Below, in pieces: positions 52,829 to 53,338 of a stretch of DNA of 53,338 nucleotides. The first letter of the stretch is position 1; the number at the start of each line of letters is the position of its first letter. Made by a program: the position numbers and the translations under genes. A model generated the notes under the pieces. That model searched no databases and was not told the origin of the DNA. It saw nothing but the letters and a program-made list of their open reading frames with translations. The DNA comes from [Mycobacterium] zoologicum (GTDB lineage: Bacteria > Actinomycetota > Actinomycetes > Mycobacteriales > Mycobacteriaceae), in assembly GCF_020172665.1 (NCBI RefSeq), contig NZ_CP083985.1, positions 2,295,515 through 2,348,852 of the forward strand, in the 5' to 3' direction.

Positions 52829-52869
52829 CATCGCGAGGCATTTTTTGTGACTTAAGGAGAGTGGGTCGA

Positions 52870-53205
52870 ATGGCTGATCGTGTTCTGCGGGGCAGCCGGC
52901 TGGGCGCCGTGAGCTACGAGACCGACCGCAACCACGACCTGGCACCCCGCCGGATGGCGCGGTACCGCACCGACAACGGCGAAGAGTTCGAGGTTCCGTT
53001 CGCCGACGACGCGGAGATTCCCGGCACCTGGATGTGCCGCAACGGCCTGGAAGGCACCCTGCTCGAAGGTGACCTGCCGGAGCCGAAGAAGGTCAAGCCG
53101 CCGCGTACGCACTGGGACATGCTGCTGGAGCGTCGCTCCGTCGAGGAGCTCGAAGAGTTGCTCAAGGAGCGTCTCGACCTGATCAAGACGCGCCGGCGCG
53201 GTTAA
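52870..53205 (+). CDS. rbpA: RNA polymerase-binding protein RbpA
   Basis: This 111 aa protein, the length of M. tuberculosis RbpA, binds RNA polymerase and group 1/2 sigma factors and stabilises open complexes. Visible parts are the N-terminal tail MADRVLRGSRLGAVSYETD, the core RYRTDNGEEFEVPFADDAEIPGTWMC, the basic linker (KKVKPPRTHWDMLLERR) and the C-terminal sigma-interaction helices (SVEELEELLKERLDLI). The ATG at 52870 follows AAGGAGAG. Confidence 0.97.
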   Translation: MADRVLRGSRLGAVSYETDRNHDLAPRRMARYRTDNGEEFEVPFADDAEIPGTWMCRNGLEGTLLEGDLPEPKKVKPPRTHWDMLLERRSVEELEELLKERLDLIKTRRRG

Positions 53206-53211
53206 ACCGCC

Positions 53212-53338
53212 CTAGCTGTTCTTCACGGGTAGGTTGTGAACGCGTAGGCGCTCGATTGGTGTCATTCCGCCGATGCCGGTGTGGGGTCGGTGGTGATTGT
53301 AGTGATGCAGCCAGTGCTGGTAGGTTCCGGCGCGTTCG
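53212..53338 (-). CDS. IS481-family transposase, C-terminal end (cut by window)
   Basis: The minus strand reads ...YQHWLHHYNHHRPHTGIGG, then MTPIERL and ends VHNLPVKNS before the stop at 53214-53212. The YNHHRPH.GIGG.TP ending is typical of IS481-type transposases. The active-site part lies outside. It suggests an insertion just downstream of rbpA. Confidence 0.8.
   Translation of the reverse strand, partial: ERAGTYQHWLHHYNHHRPHTGIGGMTPIERLRVHNLPVKNS

Overview
The window reads as chromosome of a fast-growing-type mycobacterium (Mycolicibacterium-like). It is high in GC and carries mycobacterial markers: RbpA, PncA, a LipT/LppI pair, DUF732, a WS/DGAT acyltransferase, a plant-type acyl-ACP desaturase, CmtR/CtpG, CtpV and PacL (DUF1490) proteins. 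All family calls come from reading the sequence and from remembered family members; no search was run.

Layout. (1) 1-1919: the left edge holds dszB (cut by the window) and a complete dszA on the minus strand, overlapping by ATGA. These are the last two steps of the 4S dibenzothiophene desulfurization pathway. (2) 2301-2912: a mazEF toxin-antitoxin pair with an operator of two repeats spaced 10 bp. (3) 3080-7939: a Tn7-like transposition core, tnsA-tnsB-tnsC(tniB)-tniQ, with translationally overlapping genes. (4) 8011-23264: a metal and metalloid resistance island. It contains cmtR-pacL-ctpG (Cd/Pb type), arsR / arsM-acr3-arsC, ynfA, a merR-DUF2182 operon divergent from pacL-ctpV (Cu type), and arsR / arsI(cadI)-acr3. 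It is broken up by a degenerate IS3 element interrupted by an IS630-family copy, by a duplicated thioredoxin-like/ynfA block in which each copy has lost a different gene, and by three copies (plus a part copy) of a small hairpin repeat. (5) 23292-41671: lipid and acyl-CoA metabolism (alpha/beta hydrolase, WS/DGAT, acyl-ACP desaturase, redoxin, thiolase-like protein, two acyl-CoA dehydrogenases, a double CaiB/BaiF CoA-transferase, LysR, SDR), then aconitase and a TehA-like transporter. (6) 41637-53205: a block whose order resembles M. tuberculosis Rv2038c-Rv2050: sugar ABC importer, YhgE/Pip protein with an ABC ATPase, TOBE-HTH protein, pncA, RDD protein, lipT, lppI, a small zinc-finger-like protein and rbpA. 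The giant pks12 gene present in M. tuberculosis between lppI and rbpA is absent. (7) 53212-end: the C-terminal end of an IS481-type transposase.

How it works together. The island covers arsenate reduction (ArsC), arsenite efflux (two Acr3), arsenite methylation (ArsM) and C-As bond cleavage (ArsI), beside P1B ATPases with their PacL partners for soft metals. Each unit has its own metal-sensing repressor or activator and a visible operator. The Tn7-like core next to it suggests that the island arrived as transposon cargo, but I could not place the far transposon end.
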